A stretch of DNA of 64,000 nucleotides from Pampus argenteus (GCA_036937835.1 CM072864.1:23954501-24018500), one strand, 5' to 3'. Positions 24,768 to 39,400 are shown, numbered from the stretch's first letter. Numbers and translations are program-made. The notes: generated from the letters alone by a model not told the origin.

Positions 24768-27015
24768 AATCAAAACCATGTTTGCCATCAACAAGTAACT
24801 GATTTCTAATGATTAGGACCAGAAAACTCACTTCTGAGAGCTTCCTGCAGCTTTTACTGTAACATTTGTAAAAATCGCTTTCTCTCAGGCCAAAACTGAC
24901 AACTACAGTTTTCCTTAAACAAGGAGCAATATTTTCAATCAAAACCATGTTTGCCATCAACAAGTAACTGATTTCTAATGATTAGGACCAAAAAACTCAC
25001 TTCTGAGAGCTTCCTGCAGCTTTTACTGTAACATTTGTAAAAATAGCTTTCTCTCAGGCCAAAACTGACTACTACAGTTTTTCTTAAACAAAGAGCAATA
25101 TTTTCAATCAAAACCATGTTTGCCATCAACAAGTAACTGATTTCTAATGATTAGGACCAAAAAACTCACTTCCGAGAGCTTCCTGCAGCTTTTACTATAA
25201 CATTTGTAAAAATAGCTTTCTCTCGGAGAGAGAAGGCCAAAACTGACAACTACAGTTTTTCTTAAACAAAGAGCAATTTTATCAATCAAAACCATGTTTG
25301 CCATCAACAAGTAACTGATTTATAATGATTAGGACCAAAAAACTCACTTCTGAGAGCTTCCTGCAGCTTTTACTGTAACATTTGTAAAAATAGCTTTCTC
25401 TCGGCGAGAGAAGACCAAAACTGACAACTACAGTTTTTCTTAAACAACAAGCAATATTTTCAATCAAAACCATGTTTGCCATCAACAAGTAACTGATTTC
25501 AAATGATTAGGACCAAAAAACTCACTTCTGAGAGCTTCCTGCTGCTTTTACTGTAACATTTGTAAAAATAGTTTTCTCTCGGCGAGAGAAGGCCAAAACT
25601 GACAACTACAGTTTTTCTTAAACAAAGATCAATATTTTCAATCAAAACTATGTTTGCCATCAACAAGTAACTGATTTCTAAGATTAGGACCAAAAAACTC
25701 ACTTCTGAGAGCTTCCTGCAGCTTTTACTGTAACATTTGTAAAAATAGTTTTCTCTCAGGCCAAAACTGACAACTACAGTTTTTCTTAAACAACGAGCAA
25801 TATTTTCAATCAAAACCATGTTTGCCATCAACAAGTAACTGATATCTAATGATTAGGACCAAAAAACTCACTTCTGAGAGCTTCCTGCAGCTTTTACTGT
25901 AACATTTGTAAAAATAGCTTTCTCTCAGGCCAAAACTGACAACTACAGTTTTTCTTAAACAACAAGCAATATTTCAATCAAAACCATGTTTGCCATCAAC
26001 AAGTAACTGATTTCTAATGATTAGGACCAAAAAACTCACTTCTGAGAGCTTCCTGCTGCTTATACAGTAACATTTGTAAAAATAGCTTTCTCTCGGCGAG
26101 AGAAGGCCAAAACTGACAACTACAGTTTTTCTTAAACAACGAGCAATATTTTCAATCAAAACCATGTTTACCATCAACAAGTAACTGATTTCTAATGATT
26201 AGGACCAAAAAACTCACCTCTGAGAGCTTCCTGCAGCTTTTACTGTAACATTTGTAAAAATAGCTTTCTCTCGGCGAGAGAAGGCCAAAACTGACAACTA
26301 CAGTTTTTCTTAAACAACAAGCAATATTTTCAATCAAAACCATGTTTGCCATCAACAAGTAACTGATTTCTAATGATTAGGACCAAAAAACTCACTTCTG
26401 AGAGCTTCCTGCTGCTTTTACTGTAACATTTGTAAAAATAGCTTTCTCTCGGCGAGAGAAGGCCAAAACTGACAACTACAGTTTTTCTTAAACAAAGAGC
26501 AATATTTTCAATCAAAACCATGTTTGCCATCAACAAGTAACTGATTTCTAATGATTAGGACCAAAAAACTCACTTCTGAGAGCTTCCTGCAGCTTTTACT
26601 GTAACATTTGTAAAAATAGCTTTCTCTCAGGCCAAAACTGACAACTACAGTTTTTCTTAAACAACAAGCAATATTTCAATCAAAACCATGTTTGCCATCA
26701 ACAAGTAACTGATTTCTAATGATTAGGACCAAAAAACTCACTTCTGAGAGCTTCCTGCAGCTTTTACTGTAACATTTGTAAAAAAAGCTTTCTCTCAGGC
26801 CAAAACTGACAACTACAGTTTTTCTTAAACAAAGAGCAATTTTTTTCAATCAAAACCATGTTTGCCATCAACAAGTAACTGATTTCTAATGATTAGGACC
26901 AAAAAACTCACTTCTGAGAGCTTCCTGCAGCTTTTACTGTAACATTTGTAAAAATAGCTTTCTCTCAGGCCAAAACTGACAACTACAGTTTTTCTTAAAC
27001 AACAAGCAATATTTT

Positions 27016-27556
27016 AATCAAAACCATGTTTGCCATCAACAAGTAACTGATTTCTAATGATTAGGACCAAAAAACTCACTTCTGAGAGCTTCCTGCTGCT
27101 TATACTGTAACATTTGTAAAAATAGCTTTCTCTCGGCGAGAGAAGGCCAAAACTGACAACTACAGTTTTTCTTAAACAACGAGCAATATTTTCAATCAAA
27201 ACCATGTTTACCATCAACAAGTAACTGATTTCTAATGATTAGGACCAAAAAACTCACTTCTGAGAGCTTCCTGCAGCTTTTACTGTAACATTTGTAAAAA
27301 AAAACAAAAAAAAACAAAACGCTTTCTCTCGGGCCAAAACTGACAACTACAGTTTTTCTTAAACAAGGAGCAATATTTTTAATTAAAACCATGTTTGCCA
27401 TCAACAAGTAACTGATTTCTAATGAATAGGACCAAAAAACTCACTTCTGAGAGCTTCCTGCAGCTTTTACTGTAACATTTGTAAAAATAGCTTTCTCTCG
27501 GAGAGAGAAGGCCAAAACTGACAACTACAGTTTCTTAAACAAGGAGCAATATTTTC
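27016..27556 (+). repeat. Three-monomer A-tract cassette (P-Q-R)
   Basis: Same trio as at 24230. Its Q monomer has an A-tract interrupted twice by C (27296-27320). Its R monomer has lost two T in CAGTTTCTTAAAC (about 27530), a change shared only with its unit-B copy near 49758. Confidence 0.75.
27296..27320 (+). repeat. A9-C-A9-C-A4-C tract
   Basis: C-interrupted A-tract in the 27016 cassette at the usual monomer position. The same interruptions are found in the unit-B copy near 49524. Confidence 0.85.
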
Positions 27557-28776
27557 TATCAAAACCATGTTTGCCATCAACAAGTAATTGATTTCTAATG
27601 ATTAGGACCAAAAAACTCACTTCTGAGAGCTTCCTGCAGCTTTTACTGTGACATTTGTAAAAAATAGCTTTCTCTCGGCGAGAGAAGGCCAAAACTGAAG
27701 ACTACAGTTTTTCTTAAACAAGGAACAATATTTTCAATCAAAACCATGTTTGCCATCAACAAGTAACTGATTTCTAATGATTAGGACCAGAAAACTCACT
27801 TCTGAGAGCTTCCTGCAGCTTTTACTGTAACATTTGTAAAACTCGCTTTCTCTCAGGCCAAAACTGACAACTACAGTTTTCCTTAAACAAGGAGCAATAT
27901 TTTCAATCAAAACCATGTTTGCCATCAACAAGTAACTGATTTCTAATGATTAGGACCAAAAAACTCACTTCTGAGAGCTTCCTGCAGCTTTTACTGTAAC
28001 ATTTGTAAAAATCGCTTTCTCTCAGGCCAAAACTGACAACTACAGTTTTCCTTAAACAAGGAGCAATATTTTCAATCAAAACCATGTTTGCCATCAACAA
28101 GTAACTGATTTCTAATGATTAGGACCAAAAAACTCACTTCTGAGAGCTTCCTGCAGCTTTTACTGTAACATTTGTAAAAATAGTTTTCTCTCAGGCCAAA
28201 ACTGACTACTACAGTTTTTCTTAAACAAAGAGCAATATTTTCAATCAAAACCATGTTTGCCATCAACAAGTAACTGATTTCTATTGATTAGGACAAAAAA
28301 ACTCACTTCTGAGAGCTTCCTGCAGCTTTTACTATAACATTTGTAAAAATAGCTTTCTCTCGGAGAGAGAAGGCCAAAACTGACAACTACAGTTTTTCTT
28401 AAACAAAGAGCAATTTTATCTATCAAAACCATGTTTGCCATCAACAAGTAACTGATTTCTAATGATTAGGACCAAAAAACTCACTTCTGAGAGCTTCCTG
28501 CAGCTTTTACTGTAACATTTGTAAAAATAGCTTTCTCTCGGCGAGAGAAGGCCAAAACTGACAACTACAGTTTTTCTTAAACAACAAGCAATATTTTCAA
28601 TCAAAACCATGTTTGCCATCAACAAGTAACTGATTTCTAATGATTAGGACCAAAAAACTCACTTCTGAGAGCTTCCTGCTGCTTTTACTGTAACATTTGT
28701 AAAAATAGCTTTCTCTCGGCGAGAGAAGGCCAAAACTGACAACTACAGTTTTTCTTAAACAAAGAGCAATATTTTC

Positions 28777-30346
28777 AATCAAAACGATGTTTGCCATCAA
28801 CAAGTAACTGATTTCTAATGATTAGGACCAAAAAACTCACTTCTGAGAGCTTCCTGCAGCTTTTACTGTAACATTTGTAAAAATAGCTTTCTCTCAGGCC
28901 AAAACTGACAACTACAGTTTTCCTTAAACAAGGAGCAATATTTTCAATCAAAACCATGTTTGCCATCAACAAGTAACTGATTTCTAAGATTAGGACCAAA
29001 AAACTCACTTCTGAGAGCTTCCTGCAGCTTTTACTGTAACATTTGTAAAAAAAAAACAAAAAACGCTTTCTCTCGGGCCAAAACTGACAACTACAGTTTT
29101 TCTTAAACAAAGAGCCATTTTTTTCAATCAAAACCATGTTTGCCATCAATAAGTAACTGATATCTAATGATTAGGACCAAAAAACTCACTTCTTAGAGCT
29201 TCCTGCTGCTTTTACTGTAACATTTGTAAAAATAGTTTTCTCTCGGCGAGAGAAGGCCAAAACTGACAACTACAGTTTTTCTTAAACAAAGAGCAATATT
29301 TTCAATCAAAACGATGTTTGCCATCAACAAGTAACTGATTTCTAATGATTAGGACCAAAAAACTCACTTCTGAGAGCTTCCTGCAGCTTTTACTGTAACA
29401 TTTGTAAAAATAGCTTTCTCTCAGGCCAAAACTGACAACTACAGTTTTCCTTAAACAAGGAGCAATATTTTCAATCAAAACCATGTTTGCCATCAACAAG
29501 TAACTGATTTCTAAGATTAGGACCAAAAAACTCACTTCTGAGAGCTTCCTGCAGCTTTTACTGTAACATTTGTAAAAAAAAACAAAAAACGCTTTCTCTC
29601 GGGCCAAAACTGACAACTACAGTTTTTCTTAAACAAAGAGCCATTTTTTTCAATCAAAACCATGTTTGCCATCAATAAGTAACTGATATCTAATGATTAG
29701 GACCAAAAAACTCACTTCTTAGAGCTTCCTGCTGCTTTTACTGTAACATTTGTAAAAATAGTTTTCTCTCAGGCCAAAACTGACAACTACAGTTTTTCTT
29801 AAACAAAGAGCAATTTTTTCAATCAAAACCATGTTTGCCATCAACAAGTAACTGATTTCTAATGATTAGGACCAAAAAACTCACTTCTGAGAGCTTCCTG
29901 CAGCTTTTACTGTAACATTTGTAAAAATAGCTTTCTCTCAGGCCAAAACTGACAACTACAGTTTTCCTTAAACAAGGAGCAATATTTTCAATCAAAACCA
30001 TGTTTGCCATCAACAAGTAACTGATTTCTAAGATTAGGACCAAAAAACTCACTTCTGAGAGCTTCCTGCAGCTTTTACTGTAACATTTGTAAAAAAAAAC
30101 AAAAAACGCTTTCTCTCGGGCCAAAACTGACAACTACAGTTTTTCTTAAACAAAGAGCCATTTTTTTCAATCAAAACCATGTTTGCCATCAATAAGTAAC
30201 TGATATCTAATGATTAGGACCAAAAAACTCACTTCTTAGAGCTTCCTGCTGCTTTTACTGTAACATTTGTAAAAATAGTTTTCTCTCGGCGAGAGAAGGC
30301 CAAAACTGACAACTACAGTTTTTCTTAAACAAAGAGCAATATTTTC
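28777..30346 (+). repeat. 517/526-bp trimer ladder, three units
   Basis: Units start at 28777, 29304 and 29821. Each contains an AACGATG- or AACCATG-headed S monomer, a 168-bp-type TAAGATT monomer carrying A9-10-C-A6 and CGCTTTC, and a monomer with AATAAGTAACTGATATC and CTTCTTAGAG. Unit lengths alternate (527, 517, 526) because the third monomer either has or lacks the 9-bp palindrome arm and one A-tract has an extra A. Confidence 0.8.
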
Positions 30347-30427
30347 AATCAAAACGATGTTTGCCATCAACAAGTAACTGATTTCTAATGATTAGGACCA
30401 AAAAACTCACTTCTGAGAGCTTCCTGC

Positions 30428-30460
30428 AGCTTTTACTGTAACATTTGTAAAAATAGCTTT
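30428..30460. other. Unequal-exchange junction between units A and B
   Basis: To the left, 30427 agrees with the end of unit B and disagrees with 8537. To the right, 30461 agrees with 8571 and disagrees with 52689. The 33 bp between are identical in all three places, so the crossover lies here. It is in register within the monomer, in the stretch from GCTTTTACTG through the A-run to TAGCTTT, immediately before the palindrome position. Confidence 0.8.
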
Positions 30461-33400
30461 ATCTCAGTGAGAGAAGGCCAAAACTGACAACTACAGTTTT
30501 TCTTAAACAACGAGCAATATTTTCAATCAAAACCATGTTTACCATCAACAAGTAACTGATTTCTAATGATTAGGACCAAAAAACTCACTTCTGAGAGCTT
30601 CCTGCAGCTTTTACTGTAACATTTGTAAAAATAGCTTTCTCTCGGCGAGAGAAGGCCAAAACTGACAACTACAGTTTTTCTTAAACAACAAGCAATATTT
30701 TCAATCAAAACCATGTTTGCCATCAACAAGTAACTGATTTCTAATGATTAGGACCAGAAAACTCACTTCTGAGAGCTTCCTGCAGCTTTTACTGTAACAT
30801 TTGTAAAAATCGCTTTCTCTCAGGCCAAAACTGACAACTACAGTTTTCCTTAAACAAGGAGCAATATTTTCAATCAAAACCATGTTTGCCATCAACAAGT
30901 AACTGATTTCTAATGATTACGACCAAAAAACTCACTTCTGAGAGCTTCCTGCAGCTTTTACTGTAACATTTGTAAAAATAGCTTTCTCTCAGGCCAAAAC
31001 TGACAACTACAGTTTTTCTTAAACAAAGAGCAATTTTTTCAATCAAAACCATGTTTGCCATCAACAAGTAACTGATTTCTAATGATTAGGACCAAAAAAC
31101 TCACTTCTGAGAGCTTCCTGCAGCTTTTACTGTAACATTTGTAAAAATAGCTTTCTCTCGGCGAGAGAAGGCCAAAACTGACAACTACAGTTTTTCTTAA
31201 ACAACAAGCAATATTTTCAATCAAAACCATGTTTGCCATCAACAAGTAACTGATTTCTAATGATTAGGACCAAAAAACTCACTTCTGAGAGCTTCCTGCT
31301 GCTTTTACTGTAACATTTGTAAAAATAGCTTTCTCTCGGCGAGAGAAGGCCAAAACTGACAACTACAGTTTTTCTTAAACAAAGAGCAATATTTTCAATC
31401 AAAACCATGTTTGCCATCAACAAGTAACTGATTTCTAATGATTAGGACCAAAAAACTCACTTCTGAGAGCTTCCTGCAGCTTTTACTGTAACATTTGTAA
31501 AAAATAGCTTTCTCTCAGGCCAAAACTGACAACTACAGTTTTTCTTAAACAAGGAGCAATATTTTCAATCAAAACCATGTTTGCCATCAACAAGTATCTG
31601 ATTTCTAATGCTTAGGACCAAAAAACTCACTTCTGAGAGCTTCCTGCAGCTTTCACTGTAACATTTGTAAAAATAGCTTTCTCTCAGGCCAAAACTGACA
31701 ACTACAGTTTTTCTTAAACAAGGAGCAATATTTTCAATCAAAACCATGTTTGCCATCAACAAGTAACTGATTTCTAATGATTAGGACCAAAAAACTCACT
31801 TCTGAGAGCTTCCTGCAGATTTTACTGTAACATTTGTAAAAATATCTTTGTCTCAGGCCAAAACTGACAACTACAGTTTTTCTTAAACAAGGAGCAATAT
31901 TTTCAATCAAAACCATGTTTGCCATCAACAAGTAACTAATTTCTAATGATTAGGACCAAAAAACTAACTTCTGAGAGCTTCCTGCAGCTTTTACTGTAAC
32001 ATTTGTAAAAATAGCTTTCTCTCGGCGAGAGAAGGCCAAAGCTGACAACTACAGTTTTTCTTAAACAAGGAGCAATATTTTCAATCAAAACCATGTTTGC
32101 CATCAACAAGTAACTGATTTCTAATTATTAGGACCAAAAAACTCACTTCTGAGAGCTTCCTGCAGCTTTTACTGTAACATTTGTAAAAATAGCTTTCTCT
32201 CAGGCCAAAACTGACAACTACAGTTTTTCTTAAACAAGGAGCAATATTTTCAATCAAAACCATGTTTGCCATTAACAAGTAACTGATTTCTAATGATTAG
32301 GAGCCCAAAAATAACCTCTGAGAGCTTCCTGCAGCTTTTACTGTAACATTTGTAAAAATAGCTTTCTCTCAGGCCAAAACTGACAACTACAGTTTTTCTT
32401 AAACAAGGAGCAATATTTTCAATCAAAACCATGTTTGCCATCAACAAGTAACTGGTTTCTAATGCTTAGGACCAAAAAACTCACTTCTGAGAGCTTCCTG
32501 CAGCTTTTACTGTAACATTTGTAAAAATAGCTTTCTCTCAGGCCAAAACTGACAACTACAGTTTTTCTTAAACAAGGAGCAATATTTTCAATCAAAACCA
32601 TGTTTGCCATCAACAAGTAACTGATTTCTAATGATTAGGAGCCCAAAAATAACTTCTGAGAGCTTCCTGCAGCTTTTACTGTAACATTTGTAAAAATAGC
32701 TTTCTCTCAGGCCAAAACTGACAACTACAGTTTTTCTTAAACAAGGAGCAATATTTTCAATAAAAATCATGTTTGCCATCAACAAGTAACTGATTTCTAA
32801 TGATTAGGACCAAAAAACTCACTTCTGAGAGCTTCCTGCAGCTTTTACTGTAACATTTGTAAAAATAGCTTTCTCTCAGGCCAAAACTGACAACTACAGT
32901 TTTTCTTAAACAAGGAGCAATATTTTCAATCAAAACCATGTTTGCCATCAACAAGTAACTGATTTCTAATGATTAGGACCAAAAAACTCACTTCTGAGAG
33001 CTTCCTGCAGCTTTTACTGTAACATTTGTAAAAAATAGCTTTGTCTCAGGCCAAAACGACAACTACAGTTTTTCTTAAACAAGGAGCAATATTTTCAATC
33101 AAAACCATGTTTGCCATCAACAAGTAACTGATTTCTAATGATAAGGACCAAAAAACTCACTTCTGAGAGCTTCCTGCAGCTTTTACTGTAACATTTGTAA
33201 AAATAGCTTTCTCTCAGGCCAAAACTGACAACTACAGTTTTTCTTAAACAAGGATCAATATTTTCAATGAAAACCATGTTTGCCATCAACAAGTAACTGA
33301 TTTCTAATGATCAGGACCAAAAAACTCACTTCTGAGAGCTCCCTGCAGCTTTTACTGTAACATTTGTAAAAAATAGTTTTCTCTCAGGCCAAAACTGACA

Positions 33401-36400
33401 ACTACAGTTTTTCTTAAACAACGAGCAATATTTTAAATCAAAACCATGTTTGCCATCAAGTAACTGATATCTAATGATTAGGACCAAAAAACTCACTTCT
33501 GAGAGCTTCCTGCTGCTTTTACTGTAACATTTGTAAAAATAGTTTTCTCTCAGGCCAAAACTGACAACTACAGTTTTTCTTAAACAAGGAGCAATATTTT
33601 CAATCAAAACCATGTTTGCCATCAACAAGTAACTGATTTCTAATGATTAGGACCAAAAAACTCACTTCTGAGAGCTTCCTGAAGCTTTTACTGTAACATT
33701 TGTAAAAATAGCTTTATCTCAGTGAGAGAAGGCCAAAACTGACAACTACAGTTTTTCTTAAACAACGAGCAATATTTTCAATCAAAACCATGTTTACCAT
33801 CAACAAGTAACTGATTTCTAATGATTAGGACCAAAAAACTCACTTCTGAGAGCTTCCTGCAGCTTTTACTGTAACATTTGTAAAAAAAAAAAAAATAGCT
33901 TTCTCTCAGGCCACAACTGACAATTACAGTTTTTCTTAAACAACGAGCAATATTTTAATCAAAACCATGTTTGCCATCAACAAGTAACTGATTTCTAATG
34001 ATTAGGAGCAAAAAACTCACTTGTGAGAGCTTCCTGCTGCTTTTACTGTAACATTTGTAAAAATAGTTTTCTCTCAGGCCAAAACTGACAACTACAGTTT
34101 TTCTTAAACAAGGAGCAATATTTTCAATCAAAACCATGTTTGCCATCAACAAGTAACTGATTTCTAATGATTAGGAGCAAAAAACTCACTTCTGAGAGCT
34201 TCCTGCAGCTTTTACTGTAACATTTGTAAAAATAGCTTTCTCTCAGGCCAAAACTGACAACTACAGTTTTTCTTAAACAAAGAGCAATATTTTCAATCAA
34301 AACCATGTTTGCCATCAACAAGTAACTGATTTCTAATGATTAGGACCAAAAAACTCACTTCTGAGAGCTTCCTGCAGCTTTTACTATAACATTTGTAAAA
34401 ATAGCTTTCTCTCGGAGAGAGAAGGCCAAAACTGACAACTACAGTTTTTCTTAAACAAAGAGCAATTTTATCAATCAAAACCATGTTTGCCATCAACAAG
34501 TAACTGATTTCTAATGATTAGGACCAAAAAACTCACTTCTGAGAGCTTCCTGCAGCTTTTACTGTAACATTTGTAAAAATAGCTTTCTCTCAGGCCAAAA
34601 CTGACAACTACAGTTTTTCTTAAACAAAGAGCAATATTTTCAATCAAAACCATGTTTGCCATCAACAAGTAACTGATTTCTAATGATTAGGACCAAAAAA
34701 CTCACTTCTGAGAGCTTCCTGCAGCTTTTACTATAACATTTGTAAAAATAGCTTTCTCTCGGAGAGAGAAGGCCAGAACTGACAACTACAGTTTTTCTTA
34801 AACAAAGAGCAATTTTTTCAATCAAAACCATGTTTGCCATCAACAAGTAACTGATTTCTAATGATTAGGACCAAAAAACTCACTTCTGAGAGCTTCCTGC
34901 AGCTTTTACTGTAACATTTGTAAAAATAGCTTTCTCTCGGCGAGAGAAGGCCAAAACTGACAACTACAGTTTTTCTTAAACAACAAGCAATATTTTCAAT
35001 CAAAACCATGTTTGCCATCAACAAGTAACTGATTTCTAATGATTAGGACCAAAAAACTCACTTCTAAGAGCTTCCTGCTGCTTTTACTGTAACATTTGTA
35101 AAAATAGCTTTCTCTCGGCGAGAGAAGGCCAAAACTGACAACTACAGTTTTTCTTAAACAAAGAGCAATATTTTCAATCAAAACCATGTTTGCCATCAAC
35201 AAGTAACTGATTTCTAATGATTAGGACCAAAAAACTCACTTCTGAGAGCTTCCTGCAGCTTTTACTGTAACATTTGTAAAAATAGCTTTCTCTCAGGCCA
35301 AAACTGACAACTACAGTTTTCCTTAAACAAGGAGCAATATTTTCAATCAAAACCATGTTTGCCACCAACAAGTAACTGATTTCTAATGATTAGGACCAGA
35401 AAACTCACTTCTGAGAGCTTCCTGCAGCTTTTACTGTAACATTTGTAAAAATCGCTTTCTCTCAGGCCAAAACTGACAACTACAGTTTTCCTTAAACAAG
35501 GAGCAATATTTTCAATCAAAACCATGTTTGCCATCAACAAGTAACTGATTTCTAATGATTACGACCAAAAAACTCACTTCTGAGAGCTTCCTGCAGCTTT
35601 TACTGTAACATTTGTAAAAATAGCTTTCTCTCAGGCCAAAACTGACAACTACAGTTTTTCTTAAACAAAGAGCAATATTTTCAATCAAAACCATGTTTGC
35701 CATCAACAAGTAACTGATTTCTAATGATTAGGACCAAAAAACTCACTTCTGAGAGCTTCCTGCAGCTTTTACTATAACATTTGTAAAAATAGCTTTCTCT
35801 CAGAGAGAGAAGGCCAGAACTGACAACTACAGTTTTTCTTAAACAAAGAGCATTTTTTTCAATCAAAACCATGTTTGCCATCAACAAGTAACTGATTTCT
35901 AATGATTAGGACCAAAAAACTCACTTCTGAGAGCTTCCTGCAGCTTTTACTGTAACATTTGTAAAAATAGCTTTCTCTCGGCGAGAGAAGGCCAAAACTG
36001 ACAACTACAGTTTTTCTTAAACAACAAGCAATATTTTCAATCAAAACCATGTTTGCCATCAACAAGTAACTGATTTCTAATGATTAGGACCAAAAAACTC
36101 ACTTCTGAGAGCTTCCTGCTGCTTTTACTGTAACATTTGTAAAAATAGCTTTCTCTCGGCGAGAGAAGGCCAAAACTGACAACTACAGTTTTTCTTAAAC
36201 AAAGAGCAATATTTTCAATCAAAACCATGTTTGCCATCAACAAGTAACTGATTTCTAATGATTAGGACCAAAAAACTCACTTCTGAGAGCTTCCTGCAGC
36301 TTTTACTGTAACATTTGTAAAAATAGCTTTCTCTCAGGCCAAAACTGACAACTACAGTTTTCCTTAAACAAGGAGCAATATTTTCAATCAAAACCATGTT

Positions 36401-39400
36401 TGCCATCAACAAGTAACTGATTTCTAAGATTAGGACCAAAAAACTCACTTCTGAGAGCTTCCTGCAGCTTTTACTGTAACATTTGTAAAAATAGTTTTCT
36501 CTCAGGCCAAAACTGACAACTACAGTTTTTCTTAAACAACGAGCAATATTTTCTATCAAAACCATGTTTGCCATCAACAAGTAATTGATTTCTAATGATT
36601 AGGACCAAAAAACTCACTTCTGAGAGCTTCCTGCAGCTTTTACTGTGACATTTGTAAAAAATAGCTTTCTCTCGGCGAGAGAAGGCCAAAACTGAAGACT
36701 ACAGTTTTTCTTAAACAAGGAACAATATTTTCAATCAAAACCATGTTTGCCATCAACAAGTAACTGATTTCTAATGATTAGGACCAGAAAACTCACTTCT
36801 GAGAGCTTCCTGCAGCTTTTACTGTAACATTTGTAAAAATCGCTTTCTCTCAGGCCAAAACTGACAACTACAGTTTTCCTTAAACAAGGAGCAATATTTT
36901 CAATCAAAACCATGTTTGCCATCAACAAGTAACTGATTTCTAATGATTAGGACCAAAAAACTCACTTCTGAGAGCTTTCTGCAGCTTTTACTGTAACATT
37001 TGTAAAAATAGTTTTCTCTCAGGCCAAAACTGACTACTACAGTTTTTCTTAAACAAAGAGCAATATTTTCAATCAAAACCATGTTTGCCATCAACAAGTA
37101 ACTGATTTCTAATGATTAGGACAAAAAAACTCACTTCTGAGAGCTTCCTGCAGCTTTTACTATAACATTTGTAAAAATAGCTTTCTCTGGGAGAGAGAAG
37201 GCCAAAACTGACAACTACAGTTTTTCTTAAACAAAGAGCAATTTTATCTATCAAAACCATGTTTGCCATCAACAAGTAACTGATTTCTAATGATTAGGAC
37301 CAAAAAACTCACTTCTGAGAGCTTCCTGCAGCTTTTACTGTAACATTTGTAAAAATAGCTTTCTCTCGGCGAGAGAAGGCCAAAACTGACAACTACAGTT
37401 TTTCTTAAACAACAAGCAATATTTTCAATCAAAACCATGTTTGCCATCAACAAGTAACTGATTTCTAATGATTAGGACCAAAAAACTCACTTCTGAGAGC
37501 TTCCTGCAGCTTTTACTGTAACATTTGTAAAAATAGCTTTCTCTCAGGCCAAAACTGACAACTACAGTTTTCCTTAAACAAGGAGCAATATTTTCAATCA
37601 AAACCATGTTTGCCATCAACAAGTAACTGATTTCTAAGATTAGGACCAAAAAACTCACTTCTGAGAGCTTCCTGCAGCTTTTACTGTAACATTTGTAAAA
37701 ATAGTTTTCTCTCAGGCCAAAACTGACAACTACAGTTTTTCTTAAACAACGAGCAATATTTTAAATCAAAACCATGTTTGCCATCAACAAGTAACTGATA
37801 TCTAATGATTAGGACCAAAAAACTCACTTCTGAGAGCTTCCTGCAGCTTTTACTGTAACATTTGTAAAAATAGCTTTCTCTCAGGCCAAAACTGACAACT
37901 ACAGTTTTTCTTAAACAACAAGCAATATTTCAATCAAAACCATGTTTGCCATCAACAAGTAACTGATTTCTAATGATTAGGACCAAAAAACTCACTTCTG
38001 AGAGCTTCCTGCTGCTTATACTGTAACATTTGTAAAAATAGCTTTCTCTCGGCGAGAGAAGGCCAAAACTGACAACTACAGTTTTTCTTAAACAACGAGC
38101 AATATTTTCAATCAAAACCATGTTTACCATCAACAAGTAACTGATTTCTAATGATTAGGACCAAAAAACTCACCTCTGAGAGCTTCCTGCAGCTTTTACT
38201 GTAACATTTGTAAAAATAGCTTTCTCTCGGCGAGAGAAGGCCAAAACTGACAACTACAGTTTTTCTTAAACAACAAGCAATATTTTCAATCAAAACCATG
38301 TTTGCCATCAACAAGTAACTGATTTCTAATGATTAGGACCAAAAAACTCACTTCTGAGAGCTTCCTGCTGCTTTTACTGTAACATTTGTAAAAATAGCTT
38401 TCTCTCGGCGAGAGAAGGCCAAAACTGACAACTACAGTTTTTCTTAAACAAGGAGCAATATTTTCAATCAAAACCATGTTTGCCATCAACAAGTAACTGA
38501 TTTCTAAGATTAGGACCAAAAAACTCACTTCTGAGAGCTTCCTGCAGCTTTTACTGTAACATTTGTAAAAATAGTTTTCTCTCAGGCCAAAACTGACAAC
38601 TACAGTTTTTCTTAAACAACGAGCAATATTTTCAATCAAAACCATGTTTGCCATCAACAAGTAACTGATATCTAATGATTAGGACCAAAAAACTCACTTC
38701 TGAGAGCTTCCTGCAGCTTTTACTGTAACATTTGTAAAAATAGCTTTCTCTCAGGCCAAAACTGACAACTACAGTTTTTCTTAAACAACAAGCAATATTT
38801 CAATCAAAACCATGTTTGCCATCAACAAGTAACTGATTTCTAATGATTAGGACCAAAAAACTCACTTCTGAGAGCTTCCTGCTGCTTATACTGTAACATT
38901 TGTAAAAATAGCTTTCTCTCGGCGAGAGAAGGCCAAAACTGACAACGACAGTTTTTCTTAAACAACAAGCAATATTTTCAATCAAAACCATGTTTGCCAT
39001 CAACAAGTAACTGATTTCTAATGATTAGGACCAAAAAACTCACTTCTGAGAGCTTCCTGCTGCTTTTACTGTAACATTTGTAAAAATAGCTTTCTCTCAG
39101 CGAGAGAAGGCCAAAACTGACAACTACAGTTTTTCTTAAACAAAGAGCAATATTTTCAATCAAAACCATGTTTGCCATCAACAAGTAACTGATTTCTAAT
39201 GATTAGGACCAAAAAACTCACTTCTGAGAGCTTCCTGCAGCTTTTACTGTAACATTTGTAAAAATAGCTTTCTCTCAGGCCAAAACTGACAACTACATTT
39301 TTTCTTAAACAACAAGCAATATTTTCAATCAAAACCATGTTTGCCATCAATAAGTAACTGATATCTAATGATTAGGACCAAAAAACTCACTTCTGAGAGC

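Larger units (their letters stand above)
23513..28776 (+). repeat. Mosaic section of unit A, between duplicated blocks
   Basis: No single long internal duplication is evident. The section contains two copies of the ~538-bp A-tract cassette, several S monomers with GAGCCATTTTTTT or GCAATTTTTTTC tails, and segments related to 15.2-16.8 kb. It is copied into unit B at +22,228 bp. Confidence 0.7.
8555..30450 (+). repeat. 22-kb segmental tandem duplication, unit A
   Basis: Unit A is followed directly by a near-identical unit B. The offset is 21,890 bp on the left side (8633 matches 30523) and 22,228 bp on the right side (29819 matches 52047). The left limit is the variant at 8537 (GAAGC), matched by GCAGC at 30427, where homology begins just after. 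The change in offset comes from whole-monomer indels between the units. Unit A contains D2, the copy of 1-1647, the ~3.5-kb and ~4.5-kb internal duplications and the trimer ladder. Confidence 0.9.

Noticed and set aside
30428..30460. General rule that all exchanges occur at the A-run/palindrome segment
   Set aside because: The single-monomer hybrid at 40202-40379 switches around AAGTAACTGAT, and the 695-bp indel maps to 16911-16992, both outside that segment.
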